NCBI RefSeq assembly: GCF_000189635.1
Contig: NW_002476559.1
Coordinates: 1,964,252-2,028,251 of the forward strand
Length of the DNA stretch: 64,000 bases
Source of the DNA: Tetrahymena thermophila SB210
Lineage: Eukaryota > Ciliophora > Oligohymenophorea > Hymenostomatida > Tetrahymenidae
Direction of reading: 5' to 3'
This document shows, one piece after another, positions 50,201-62,839 of this stretch. The position numbers were made by a program, and so were the translations under genes. The notes beneath the pieces were generated by a model. It saw nothing but the letters and a program-made list of their open reading frames with translations. It ran no database searches and was not told the DNA's origin. Position 1 is the first letter of the stretch, and the number at the start of each line of letters is the position of its first letter.

Positions 50201-51521
50201 AAAGATGTCTTCAACAACAATTACAAATACCTCAAAGGAATTGTTCATTATGCCTACTAAAATTACATAAACACCATATCGATCATACACCATAAGATGG
50301 CTAACTAGCTTACTTTTTCTAAGCTCAATATTTAGTCATAAAATTAATCAAATATTTACACTTTAAAAGGAAGCAAAAGTGATCAATTGCAAAATGATTA
50401 AACTTTCGCAGTTAACAATAGCAATTTAATGAATAACTAAACAATTAGTACAATAAATAATACAAATACAGTAAGCACTTGCATAAATTAAGACGAAAAG
50501 ATAAAACAAATATCTAAAAACGCTATTGAGTTTAACGAAGATGATGAAGACATAGACCCTTACACTAAATAACAGTTTATGAAATTAGTTAGAAGATAAT
50601 CAACACATATTACCACTAATTCATCACCCCAAAGACCTCAGCAAAAGTGGATAGTCACTTTATTAAATTAAATCAGACAAAATAATGAAATTACAATCAA
50701 CTCCTTTAAAAATATCTCAAAAAATGACAAAGAATTCTACACTTACATTCTTAATTTTATAAAAACTATTGATAGAGGTAACTCAGTTAATCAAATTTAC
50801 AATAGCATGCTTTAGTATTTTAGTCTTTATCTTATCCAAAGATATTAACAAATGGATACTCCTCTTCATTTTTCTATCCCATTCTTGTCAACCGCACCAG
50901 CTCCTTATTTACCAGAAATGGATAAAAAATACAATTACACTTTGGTACTAGATCTAGATGAAACATTAATACATTACACAGAAGCCTATAATAATGTGAA
51001 GCAATTCGTAGTAAGGCCATATGTTTAGACTTTCTTGCATCAAATAAGTGAGTTCTATGAAATAGTTGTCTTTACAGCAGGAATGCCAGACTATGCAAAT
51101 TGGGTTATTGACAACTTCGACACAAAGGGTTTCATAAAGCATAGACTTTACAGGTAAATAAATATCTTCAAAGTTATTTTAAAAGTAAAATTTGATTGTT
51201 TTAAATAAAAGGCAACACACATTACAAATATAAAATACCTTCATAAAAGATTTAAGCAGAATAGGAAGAGATCTCTCTAAAGTGATTATAATAGATAATT
51301 TAGCTGAAAACTTTTAATTTTAGCCTGACAATGGAATTTTTATAAGAGCTTGGACAGACGATCCAACTGACACTGCTCTAGCTGAGCTTTTACCCTTATT
51401 AAAAGAAATAGCAGTTAAAAAAAGCTTAGATGTAAGAGTAGCGCTTAAGATTTTAAAAGAATAAATTTAAAAAAATATTGAGGAAGGAATAGAGTTTCCT
51501 CATTTAAATTTAAAGCTATGA
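47291..51521 (+). CDS. FCP1/SCP-type (HAD family) protein phosphatase with a ~1080-aa N-terminal extension (1278 aa)
   Basis: Exons 47291-47801, 48138-51153 and 51212-51521, phases 1 and 2, 1279 codons. An in-frame TGA at 47273-47275 sets the start. The C-terminal ~180 residues are an NIF/FCP1 homology domain. The catalytic DxDxT motif is LVLDLDETLIHYTE with Asp1109 and Asp1111. VVFTAGMPDYANWVID and VIIIDNLAENF (Asp1204) follow. Such enzymes dephosphorylate Ser/Thr in proteins, e.g. the RNA polymerase II tail (SCP, FCP1) or lipin (Dullard). The usual DNS of motif III reads DNL here. The N-terminal ~750 residues are Asn/Gln/Ser-rich and low in complexity. Residues ~780-1090 look folded and helical (YLIDNPIFLQNLLQKCHWFL). 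Known small SCPs lack such an extension. Which branch of the family this is remains open. Confidence 0.9.
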
Positions 51522-51994
51522 AAAATCTAACTTAATGTAAAAACAAACAAATAAATAAATAAATAAAAATATAATTAAATTATCTTGTAAATAATAACAA
51601 AAATTATTTTATAATTTGTATTCAAATGATTAAAAACAATTATATAACCAATTTAACAATTAACAAAGTTAGAAACCAGCTAATTAATAATTTTTTATAA
51701 TTTCAAATTAAGGTATTTTAATTTATTTATAAATTTTGAAGAAGTATAAAAAAGAATAAATGAGGATTTACAGAATATAATAATTAATTTTAATAAATGT
51801 TTTATGTTTCTTTTATGAAAATACATTTTAATTATTGATCATTAAGTTTCTATTAAAAATTCTAAGCAATATTTGTACAACTCAAAATAATTTTCTGTAA
51901 GATAAACATTTCACTTATTTACTTACTTACTTACTTACTTACTTACATACAGCAAATTATAATTTATTTTACTTATTTTTTTCAAGGTTTTATT
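51522..51994. other. Intergenic between convergent genes
   Basis: AT-rich. From about 51710 it matches the region at about 55910-56186 downstream of the other RBR gene, so it belongs to the duplicated unit. A short (ACTT)n tract lies near 51917-51948. Confidence 0.6.
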
Positions 51995-53887
51995 TCATAT
52001 TTTTAGACTTTGAATATAATTATTGATTTAATCTTAATTTTGTAAATCATATTTATATTAATTGAATATTTCTAGGTTTGGATAATCAAATTAAACTTGT
52101 GTTACTAAATTCCTTAGAGATTATTTTACTTCTTCTATAAATTATTAAGTTTGTTCAATATAATTATATAAATAACTTTAATAATTATATTATTCCTGAT
52201 TTATAAAATAATAATTTAACATTTCTTCATCAAATTATTCTTTAAATTGTTAAGTCAAATGATATTCAAATTTATTTAGATATAAATCTAAATTATTTTG
52301 CAAATATTCTAAGAAATTCAGTTTTTCTTTATCTTATATGAAGAATCCAACAGGCCATGAAAAAGCTAAAACAAATTTTGCCTCATACAAAATATTTAAA
52401 GCATATTTTCTTAAATTCATTTAAACATTTTTCTCATTTTCATCAAATTAAGCAAAGCAATTTTCAAAAAGAGTATAATTTGTTACATATTCTAATTAAC
52501 TTAAAACAGCCATTTGTTTATAATATAGAAAATTTTGTTAGTAATTTTCTATTCTTTGCTACTCCACTATCTCAATGCAATCATTCTATTTAGTCACTTA
52601 ATTATTACAAAAAGATGGATGAGAAAAGTTCGTTGTTATCTGCAAACAAGCCCAACAAAAGTGAGCCTAGCAATTTGGGCATTTCATATGTTAGCAACCA
52701 CCATTTTTTTCCACTGCTACTTTACAATTCGGGCAAGCCTTTGTATTTTGCATAATGTATCTAAGATTTTCTAAAACTTTTAAGTCTACAGATGAAATTA
52801 AGTTCTACCACTATTTATACTATTCACAATCTAAAGGTAAATGAGCCTATCCCTAACAAGAACTACATGAAAATTACATTTCGCAGTCACATCTCAAGTT
52901 AATTTATTAATTTAGTTTATTAGGGAAAATAAAAATATTTTGACAATTTTGTAAAGGACATATTTTCACTTTTTAACTAATTTACAAATAGTCATTAAAT
53001 AAAATATTTTTTGCCTATTCAATCTGCTTTGGTTCAATAAGGAATTCCTCAATTTCTTTCCATCCTAATTTATATTAGCATCCATCCATTGGACAAGTTT
53101 TTTAAAGAATCAATGTACCAAGATTTAATATGGATTTCATGTATTCTTCAAAGCAACTTCTACAAAAGTAGTGTTCACATTCAAGAGAATATCTATTTTC
53201 AATATTGAGAAGACACTCGCATAACAAACAGGAATTATTAGTTTATGAGCTTAAAGCCTAAGCATGTTTTTTATTTTTATTTTAATATTTTTGAATTTGA
53301 TCAAATTCAAGACAATAATTGAAATCATAATTGACACTTCTAAGTAAAAAAAGAGCATCTCCAGATGAAATACAGTAAATTTAAGTCATTTAATTAAGAG
53401 CTAAAATAATTTGACTAATAATATTTATTTTCTACTCTATATAATATCTGTTATCAAAAGACAACGCTGAACTGTGATTCTATTAAGCATCATGAGACTA
53501 AATATTACCTCCATTTGTATTATTTTCAAAAATTCTATTATTGTATTGTTATGGAGCTAATTTCATTTGATCAATTTTTAAATAAATATTATCTTCATCT
53601 GTATTATTTTCATCAATTCTTCTTTAGTAATTTTAGGAAGCAATTTTATTTTGATCAGTTTTTGACTAAATATTTTCTTCATTTGTATTATTTTCAAAAA
53701 TTCTATTATTGTAATGTTAATATTCAAACTTAGTTTGGGCAGTTTTTGACTAAATAATATCTTCGTCAGTGCTATTTTCATAATTTGTACTTAATTATTT
53801 TTAAGGAGCAAATTTAGTTTGAGCAGTTTCGCTCTCCTCTAAATATTTTTGTTTTTAAGTGGAGCATAAACAATTACATTAACCCAT
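51995..53887 (-). CDS. RBR (RING-IBR-RING) E3 ubiquitin ligase, copy 1 (630 aa)
   Basis: Single exon, 631 codons. RBR ligases take ubiquitin from an E2 onto a RING2 cysteine before passing it to the substrate. RING1 starts near residue 219 (CLLCECLL, then CEHYFCRSCF). The IBR is near 307-350 (KICPLQNC, RCDCEMQFSCSSC). RING2 is near 383-413 (ACPNCKVAVEKNGGCQHMKC, then FCWACL), the Ariadne-like pattern. Cys398 in GGCQHM is the predicted catalytic residue. The N-terminus MGQCNCLC fits N-myristoylation plus palmitoylation, so the enzyme is probably membrane-anchored. Residues ~25-130 contain Asn-rich tandem repeats (RIFENNTNEENIQSK type). The ~220 C-terminal residues are helical, Gln/Asn/Tyr-rich, and take the place of an Ariadne domain. 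A paralogue lies at 56187. Confidence 0.93.
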
Positions 53888-54664
53888 TTTTCAAAGCCTT
53901 CAAAAAATAAATATTTAATAAATTAATAATCTGAATAATAATTATTATCAAAACCAATATAATTTACTTGTTTTTAATTTAAAAATTATAGGAGAAAACT
54001 AATTTATAGGAGAATGCAACCAATCAATAATAGATCTATATCATTTTTCGTAAATTATAAAATAAAATGACTTAATATTTTTTATCAAAAAAATAATAAA
54101 TAAAAAAAAAGATATACATTAGTGTTACTAATACAATTTTTAGTAAGTAAGTAAGTATGAAAGAAAGAAATAAAAAATAATATATTATAATTAAAAAAAA
54201 TACACTTCGCAATATTAACAAATAATGGCTATTTATTAATGAAAGAAAATTTTTAATTATTTTAAGAAAGAATTATTATAAAAAGATAAATAAATTAGTG
54301 GTATTCATACAATTTGTTGTATGAAAGAAAGAATAAATAATAATTAAAAAATACCTGTTTTTTTTACAAACAGATATTTTTAAAATATACACCATGCTAT
54401 ATTAAGAAATAATCATCACCTCTTATTTGAGAATGATGATATAAAAATTATTTATAATTGAAATCATAATTGATACTTCTAAGTAAAAAAAGAGCATCTC
54501 CAGATGAAATACAGTAAATTTAAGTCATTTAATTAAGAGCTAAAATAATTTGACTAATAATATTTATTTTCTACTCTATATAATATCTGTTATCAAAAGA
54601 CAACGCTGAACTGTGATTCTATTAAGCATCATGAGACTAAATATTATCTCCATTTGTATTATTT
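53888..54664. other. RBR copy 1 upstream region and duplication junction
   Basis: 53888-54440 matches the upstream region of RBR copy 3 (57843-58270). At about 54445 it passes abruptly into sequence homologous to the interior of the RBR gene (codons ~140-190), which marks where the truncated copy was cut and joined. Confidence 0.65.
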
Positions 54665-55264
54665 TCAAAAATTGTATTATTGCATTGATATGGAGTGAAA
54701 TTTCATCCAATTTTACATAATTGTTACCTTCTTCTGTATTTCATCAATTCTTCTTTAGTAATTTTAGGAATCAATTTTATTTTGATCAGTTTTTGACTAA
54801 ATATTTTCTTCATTTGTATTATTTTCAAAAATACTATTTTTTTAATGTTAAAATTCAAACTTAGTTTGGGCAGTTTTTGACTAAATAATATCTTTGTCAG
54901 TGCTAGTTTCATAATTTGTACTTAATTATTTTTAAGGAGCAAATTTAGTTTGAGACTTTTACATAGATGTTACCTTCTTCTGTTTTTCATCAATTCTTCT
55001 TTAGTAATTTTAGGAATCAATTTTATTTTGATCAGTTTTTGACTAAATATTTTCTTCATTTGTATTATTTTCAAAAATTCTATTTTTGTAATTTTAAAAT
55101 TCAAACTTAGTTTGGGCAGTTTTTGACTAAATAATATCTTTGTCAGTGCTAGTTTCATAATTTGTACTTAATTATTTTTAAGGAGCAAATTTAGTTTGAG
55201 CAGTTTCGCTCTCCTCTAAATATTTTTGTTTATAAGTGGAGCATAAATAATTCAATTAACCCAT
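54665..55264 (-). pseudogene. Truncated RBR gene copy, N-terminal part only (199 codons)
   Basis: ATG 55262-55264 (MGQLNYLCSTYKQKYLEE) to a TGA at 54665-54667. It corresponds to the Asn-rich N-terminal region of the RBR genes on either side, and homology continues non-coding to about 54445. The RING, IBR and catalytic cysteine are absent. Two of the N-terminal cysteines have changed. Inside it a segment of about 246 bp is tandemly duplicated (near 54725-54970 and 54970-55215). It could still make a 199-aa lipid-anchored fragment, but a truncated relic is more likely. Confidence 0.75.
54725..55215 (-). repeat. Two-unit ~246-bp tandem duplication inside the truncated RBR copy
   Basis: Both units begin near TTACCTTCTTCTGT.TTTCATCAA and end near AAGGAGCAAATTTAGTTTGAG. 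They are nearly identical, so the duplication is recent. It keeps the reading frame (246 = 82 codons). Confidence 0.85.
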
Positions 55265-56186
55265 TTTTCAAAGCCTGCAAAAAATAAATATTTAATAAAT
55301 TAATAATCTGAATAATAATTAATATCAAAACCAATATAATTTACTAGTTTTTAATTTAAAAATTATAGGAGAAAACTAATTTATAGGAGAATGCAACCAA
55401 TCGATAATAGATCTATAGCACTTTGCTATTTTAAAAAATGGCTATTGCTGCTAAACAGCACATAGCCATTAGGTTTTAAAAGTAAAAAGAAAATATCGTT
55501 TTTAATTTTTTTATATGTATTTATGAATCAAATTTAATTTGTAAAATGAGGGCACAATGGAATATTTTAAGATTTAAAAAAGGAGGGCAATTATATAAAA
55601 AATAAAATATATTTTCATGATTTTGTAATCTACAAAAATCGAAGTTATAAGGGATCATATCAATCCCCTCTATCTACCCCTCCTCCCCTCCTATTTTTAT
55701 GTCTTTTTTAAGCAGCTTATCGATTAAGAAGCAGCTTTTAATTTGCAAGAATTAAAATCTTCCTAATTTTACTTAATTTTGGATTAGCAATATTTAAAAC
55801 TTATTTTCAAATCTTTTCTGCAAACATTTATTTGAATAGAAATAATTTTATTTTTTATGGCATCTTAGTTTATCGATAATTCCAGATTTGATTTCTGATA
55901 TTTTTAATCACTAGAACATAAATTTATGATATTTTAATTTATTTATTTATTTATAAATTTTGATGAAATATAAAAAGAATAAATGAGAATTTACAGAAAA
56001 TAAATTACCTTTAATTTAAATAAATATTTTATGTTTGTTTTCATGAAAATATATTTTTAATTATTGATCATTAAGTTTGTGTTAAACATTCAATGCATAT
56101 TTCTACAAATCAAAATTATTTTCTGTAATATAAAAATTACTCTTATTTACTTAATTACTTGATTATAATTTATTTTTCTTATTTTT
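55265..56186. other. Intergenic with a hairpin and a relatively C-rich tract
   Basis: 55265-55430 matches the 5' flank of the RBR genes. A strong inverted repeat follows at 55437-55470 (listed separately). A tract near 55665-55700 is unusually rich in C (CCCCTCCTCCCCTCC). From about 55910 the sequence matches the 3' flank of RBR copy 1. Confidence 0.6.
55437..55470. repeat. Imperfect inverted repeat (hairpin)
   Basis: The arms AATGGCTAT and ATAGCCATT pair perfectly, extended inward by GCTG/CAGC, around a loop of about five bases. It is GC-rich for this genome. It could be a transcription end, a small structured RNA or the centre of a palindrome. There is no poly-T run immediately after it, and no gene ends at it. 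Confidence 0.6.
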
Positions 56187-57842
56187 TCAGGGCTTTATTT
56201 AATTTTATAGACTTTTATGAATATCACTATAGATTTAATCTTAATTTTGTAAATCATATTTATATTAATTGAATATTTCTAGGTTTGGATAATCAAATTA
56301 AACTTGTGTTACTAAATTCCTTAGAGATTATTTTACTTCTTCTATAAATTATTAAGTTTTTTCAATATAACTATATAAATAACTTTAATAATTATATTAT
56401 TCCTGATTTATAATATAATAATTTAACATTTCTTCATCAAATTATTCTTTAAATTATTAAGTCAAATGATATTCAAATTTATTTAGATATGAATCTAAAT
56501 TATTTTGCAAATATTCTAAGAAATTCAGTTTTTCTTTATCTTATATAAAGAATCCAACAGGCCATGAAAAAGCTAAAACAAATTTTGCCTCATACAAAAT
56601 ATTTAAAGCTTATTTTCTTAAATTCATTTAAACATTTTTCTCATTTTCATCAAATTAAGCAACACAATTTTCAAAAAGAGTATAATTTGTAACATATTCT
56701 AATTAACTTAAAACAGCCATTTGTTAATAATATAGAAAGTTTTGTTAGTAATTTTCTATTCTTTGCTACTCCACTATTTCAATACAATCATTCTATTTAT
56801 ACACTTAATTATTACAATTATTAGGATGAGAAAAGTTCGTCGTTATCTGCAAGCAAGCCCAACAAAAGTGAGCCTAGCAATTTCGGCATTTCATATGTTA
56901 GCAACCACCATTTTTTTCCACTGCTACTTTACAATTCGGGCAAGCCTTAGTATTTTGCATAATATATCTAAGATTTTCTAAAACTTTTGAGTCTACAGAT
57001 GAAATTAAGCTCTACCACTATTTATACTATTCACAATCTAAAGGTAAATGAGCCTATCCCTAACAAGAACTACATGAAAATTACATTTGGCAGTCACACC
57101 TCAAGTTAATATATTAATTTAGTTTATTAGGGTAAATAAAAATATTTTGACAATTTTGTAAAGGACATATTTTCACTTTTTAATTAATTTACAAATAGTC
57201 ATTAAATAAAATATTTTATGCCTACTCGATCTGTTTAGGTTCGATAAGGAATTCCTCAATTTCTTTCCATCCTAATTTATATTAGCATCCATTCATGGGA
57301 CAAGTTTTTTAAAGCATCAATGTACCAAGATTTAATATGGATTTCATGTATTCTTTAAAGCAACTTCTGCAAAAGTAGTGTTCACATTCAAGAGAATATC
57401 TATTTTCAATATTGAGAAGACACTCACATAACAAACAGTAATTATTATTTTATGAGCTTAAAGCCTAAGCATGTTTTGTATTTTTATTTTAATATTTTTG
57501 AAATTGATCAAATTTAAGACCATTCTAAAAAGCATAATTGCGACTCCTAAGTATGAAAAGAGCATCTCCAGATGAAATACAGTAAATTTAAGCAATTAAA
57601 TTAACAGTTTAAATTATTTGACTAATTATATTTTTTTTCTCTTCTATTTTATATCTGTTATCAAAAGATAAAGCAGAACTGTAATTTTATTAAGAATCAT
57701 GAGTCTAAATATTATCTTCATTTATGCTATCTTCACAAATTATGGTTTAGATAGGTTAAGCAGTAAATTTATTTATATTAGTTTTACTCTACTTTAAATA
57801 TTTTTGTTTTTTATTGATGTGTAAACAACTACATTAACCCAT
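56187..57842 (-). CDS. RBR E3 ubiquitin ligase, copy 3 (551 aa)
   Basis: Single exon, 552 codons, ATG 57840-57842, TGA 56187-56189. From RING1 to the C-terminus it is nearly identical to copy 1, with all RING/IBR ligands visible. RING2 reads GGCQHMKCRNC, with Pro replaced by Arg next to one ligand. The predicted catalytic cysteine is Cys314. The N-terminus MGQCSCLH keeps Gly2 and the first two cysteines, so a lipid anchor is again likely. It lacks most of the Asn-rich repeats, which accounts for the 79-residue difference from copy 1. The last few residues also diverge. Upstream and downstream flanks match those of copy 1, so the whole gene was duplicated. Confidence 0.93.
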
Positions 57843-59283
<1,441 letters not shown>

Positions 59284-62200
59284 TCATTCAAATAATCTAC
59301 TATGATGGCCAGAACTTTGATATATATTAAAGAATAAATCAAAATTTTAAATTTATTTTGAATGAAATTTACCTGATTCCATCTTGTATGTCAGATATGT
59401 CATCAAAATCTCTGTCATAGTAATCCTTTTTGCTTTTTTTACCAGAATTCAATTATTCAACCTTTTTTTGCTATTAAAACTAATTAAATATAATTTTTTT
59501 ATTATAATTATTTACTCTTATAGTCAGCTTTTCTTAAAGTTTTTCTAGAAGTTTTACAACACGAGGATTGGATGAATTATCTGTGCGATTGCGATTAGGT
59601 TCTGTATTAAATTGTTTATTTGACTGAACTTATTATAGAGGAACTTAATTTATATCATGATAGTCTTGTTGGTTTTATTTTGAAATAGATCTATATGATT
59701 TTTATATGTTTTGCTATGAATGATTACTATTTGACCTATTTCCCATGTTCTTATTTGTATAACTAGGTTAACTATTTTAATTAAATGACTATCTTTAATA
59801 TGATTAGCTATCACTCCTGCTATTTTAATTAAATGAAGGAGGCTGATAGTAATCTTATGTTTTTTATTAGCGCGAATTACTGCTATTTTACCTAGATTTA
59901 TTAGTTCTTTGTTTATCAAAGTTCTCTTGTTATGAATAAGTTTGCTGTTTAGGTCTTAATTAGCTGTTTTATTATCCTCTTACAGGTATCGCATTTGATT
60001 AATATTCCTATTAAATATGATACAAAATAAATTATTAATGCAAGTTTTACATGATTAAAACTCAAAATTATTACTTGCTACTCATTTTCTTGCGGTAATA
60101 TATTCTTTTTCATCGTATTTACAATGACTTTTTGAAATTATTCAAGCTTTTATTCAATTAATTTATTTATTTTGTCATTTTAACTATCGTACTATTCATA
60201 CAATATCTATTTAGTAATAATTTATAATTCATTAAAAATAAATAATTAGCTGGTAACTTAACGAAATAATCAACATATTTTCATTTATTTATTTTTAACA
60301 AATAATAAATTTCTGATTATTTTATTATGTGGCAAGGAACGAAGTAATAATTTGATTAAAAATTAAATAAGAAATTTATTTTATTAAAATTTATTTCAAA
60401 TAATTTATTAAAAATTTTATTTCAAACAATTAATAAAAATTCTTTTCAAATAATTAATAAAAAATTATTTTATTTTTTAAAAACAAACTTAAAAGAATTT
60501 ATTAATATTTTTTGTAAAAAAGTATTTGACATAGTTTAATGGATTTATAAATTAATAAATGAAAAAAATACATCTTATTCAGTTTAATTGTGATGATCTC
60601 CGTATTTTTGAGCTGAGTTATTATTGTTGGCATAATTATTTGAATGGTGAGAGTAGTTTTTGCCAAAGGTTTATGGAGAGTTTAAGGGGAAGTTCTGCTT
60701 TTAGTTTGTTTCCAAAACATATTGATTATATTTTTCATCATCTCTTTCTTCTGTTTGGGTGGTTCTTCTATAAGATGAACTTGTTTTAAATTGCTATTTG
60801 AAATTTTCAAATTTATTTTCTAAGGACTCTACTTTTTCCACAAGATTTTAGCATGTGTATTGTAAATTTTATACAATTTATTCTAGTTTCTTAATTTAGT
60901 GGTCTTTTGCAGAGTTTTCTTCTTTCAATGATTAAACCATTTTTTTAAGAGCTAAGACTTCTTTTTCAGATTGAGTGAGGAGATGAGAAGGTATTTGGTT
61001 GCTATCTTCGAAGAGGATATTTGCGTTGATGTTTGAATGCTAGCTGTTGTTATGATTGTGAGCATTATTGTTGATCTAACTAATTTAGCTTGTTTTATTA
61101 CTTACAAGTTATCCTCCATCTTATTAATTCAAATTAATCTATTTGTAGCCTGAGTTATTTACTTTCTCAAATAAATTATTGTTAGAATTAGAATTAACTT
61201 GCATTAAATTTGGTTCTCTTTGCAATTAGTTTTGCTAATTTACATTTGGCTGACCAAATAACTATTTCTATAATTCTGCATAATTATCTTAATTTACTGG
61301 AGTGAGACTGGAATTATCCATAATAACTTCACTGGGTTATTCATTTTAAAGCTGCATTATTTCTTTATTCATATTTTATAATTTTAAATTTAAATTTTGT
61401 TAGATTTAGTCTAAATCGGTATTCATAATTTAAGGTTAATTTTGTTGAAAGCTATTCATTCCTCTTACTGATTAGATAGCACTGCTACCTGGCATAGATT
61501 ATTACTAAATGTTATATAATTATTTTTAAATCGAATCTAAAGGCTATTGAGCCATTTGATTGCTTTGCAGATTATGATTGCTATTCAAATTGTAATTGCT
61601 ATGTGAAGGAGTATGGAAAAACTATCCATTCATTGCTAAACTTTATTATGTATTATTCCCACTTTGATGCACATTTCCTTAGTAATGTAATAACTCTTCA
61701 CTTGGACTGCTAACTAAGCTCCTCTTTTTTATTGAATTTACATTATTGTGCTTTAGCCTTCTATCTGAATTATTATAAGAAGGATAGCTTATTGAAGGCA
61801 GATTTGCTGGGTGAGGTTGATTCAGAATATTGCTGGTTAAATTTTAGTCAGGTAAAGTTTAATTTGTTTGTGTAATCATAGAATTAGGTTAAGTATTCAA
61901 AGTATTCCCTTAAGTGTTCAAAGTGGTCCCAATATTACTTTATATATTCAAATTATTGCTACTGCTGCTGCTCATTTAATTAGGAAAAGGCCTAGGAATG
62001 TTCAAGCGAGCTTGATTAAAGAATTTTTCATCAATTTCAGACTCAATATTCATGCTTAAATCTTGAGCATTTGATTTATTTCTCATTAAAAGTGCTTAAG
62101 AATTATTAGATTAAATTTACTATTAAGAAGCTGGTTACTTATTTCCAAAAGGATTTTCCTCAAAAAGTAAAACCTAATTTAAATATGTTTTAGCACCGCC

Positions 62201-62839
62201 ATAAGTTTCTTTTACAATAATCTAATTTTTTTTACAATTATTGAATTAAATTTAAAGCTTTTTTATGTAAAATACCTTAATAAAATCGTATCTTCTGCCT
62301 AATGGATCTATTTGAAATACTTGTAAACCTTCTTTCTTGATTATTTTTAATAAGAATTATTAGACAAATTTAAAATTTTATAACTTTACAAGCTCTAAAT
62401 AAATCGTAGACCAAGTGATATATTCTTTGACATTATCTGTAGATACTAAAAATTCAATGATAGATGGGTTTGTTTTATAATCATGCCAACAATCAAATGC
62501 TACACATTTGAAAAATTTAGGTCTGTCAGCCAATTTGCTAATATCGATAATAACACTTTAAGGCATTCCTTCTTCAGTCATCCAAATGCTCTATTTAATA
62601 TTAAATTTAAAGATTACCTAAATTAATTGTGCTTATCCTTCTCAAAATTAATCCGCAATATCATTTTAATTATTATTTGAATGAATTAAACCGTCTAAAA
62701 AGTTTACTTTTCTATTAGCAGAAATAATGTTTGCTGCCTAAGCATTTTTAAGCTCGGAAGAGCAACTGATAACTTTAGCATTATTTTGCTCTGAAATAAA
62801 ATTAATTGCTTGAATCTACTATATTTCTTCGCTATCCAT
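59284..62839 (-). CDS. 949-aa protein with an N-terminal jelly-roll (galactose-binding-like) domain and Asn/Gln-rich tail
   Basis: Seven exons in transcription order: 62839-62708, 62590-62276, 62221-60572, 60206-60075, 60007-59516, 59470-59373, 59314-59284. Phases agree and the sum is 950 codons. Residues ~1-175 read like an F5/8-type or CEP104-like beta-sandwich: VISCSSE, ANIISANRK, then SIWMTEEGMPQSVIIDISKL, IEFLVSTD, and RYDFIKIIVKETYGGAKTYLNQVLLFEE. Residues ~190-540 are Asn/Ser/Gln-rich. A coiled coil follows near 550-620 (SEKEVLALKKMVQSLKEE; CQNLVEKVESLENKFENF), then a Gln-rich stretch with NQNS and RSNSNHSQ repeats. The protein ends SGHHSRLFE. The last exon is only 31 nt. It may be a ciliary or centrosomal protein by analogy with CEP104, but the homology is suggested only by pattern. 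Confidence 0.78.

Noticed and set aside
52357-52774. Overlapping plus-strand frames in the RBR region
   Set aside because: They are antisense to the RBR C-terminal region and RING2. The same frames recur opposite the paralogue.
62642-62644. In-frame TGA, considered as selenocysteine or a frameshift in the 949-aa gene
   Set aside because: An intron from 62707 to 62591 removes it, keeps phase 0 on both sides, and brings the two halves of the beta-sandwich together at the usual spacing.
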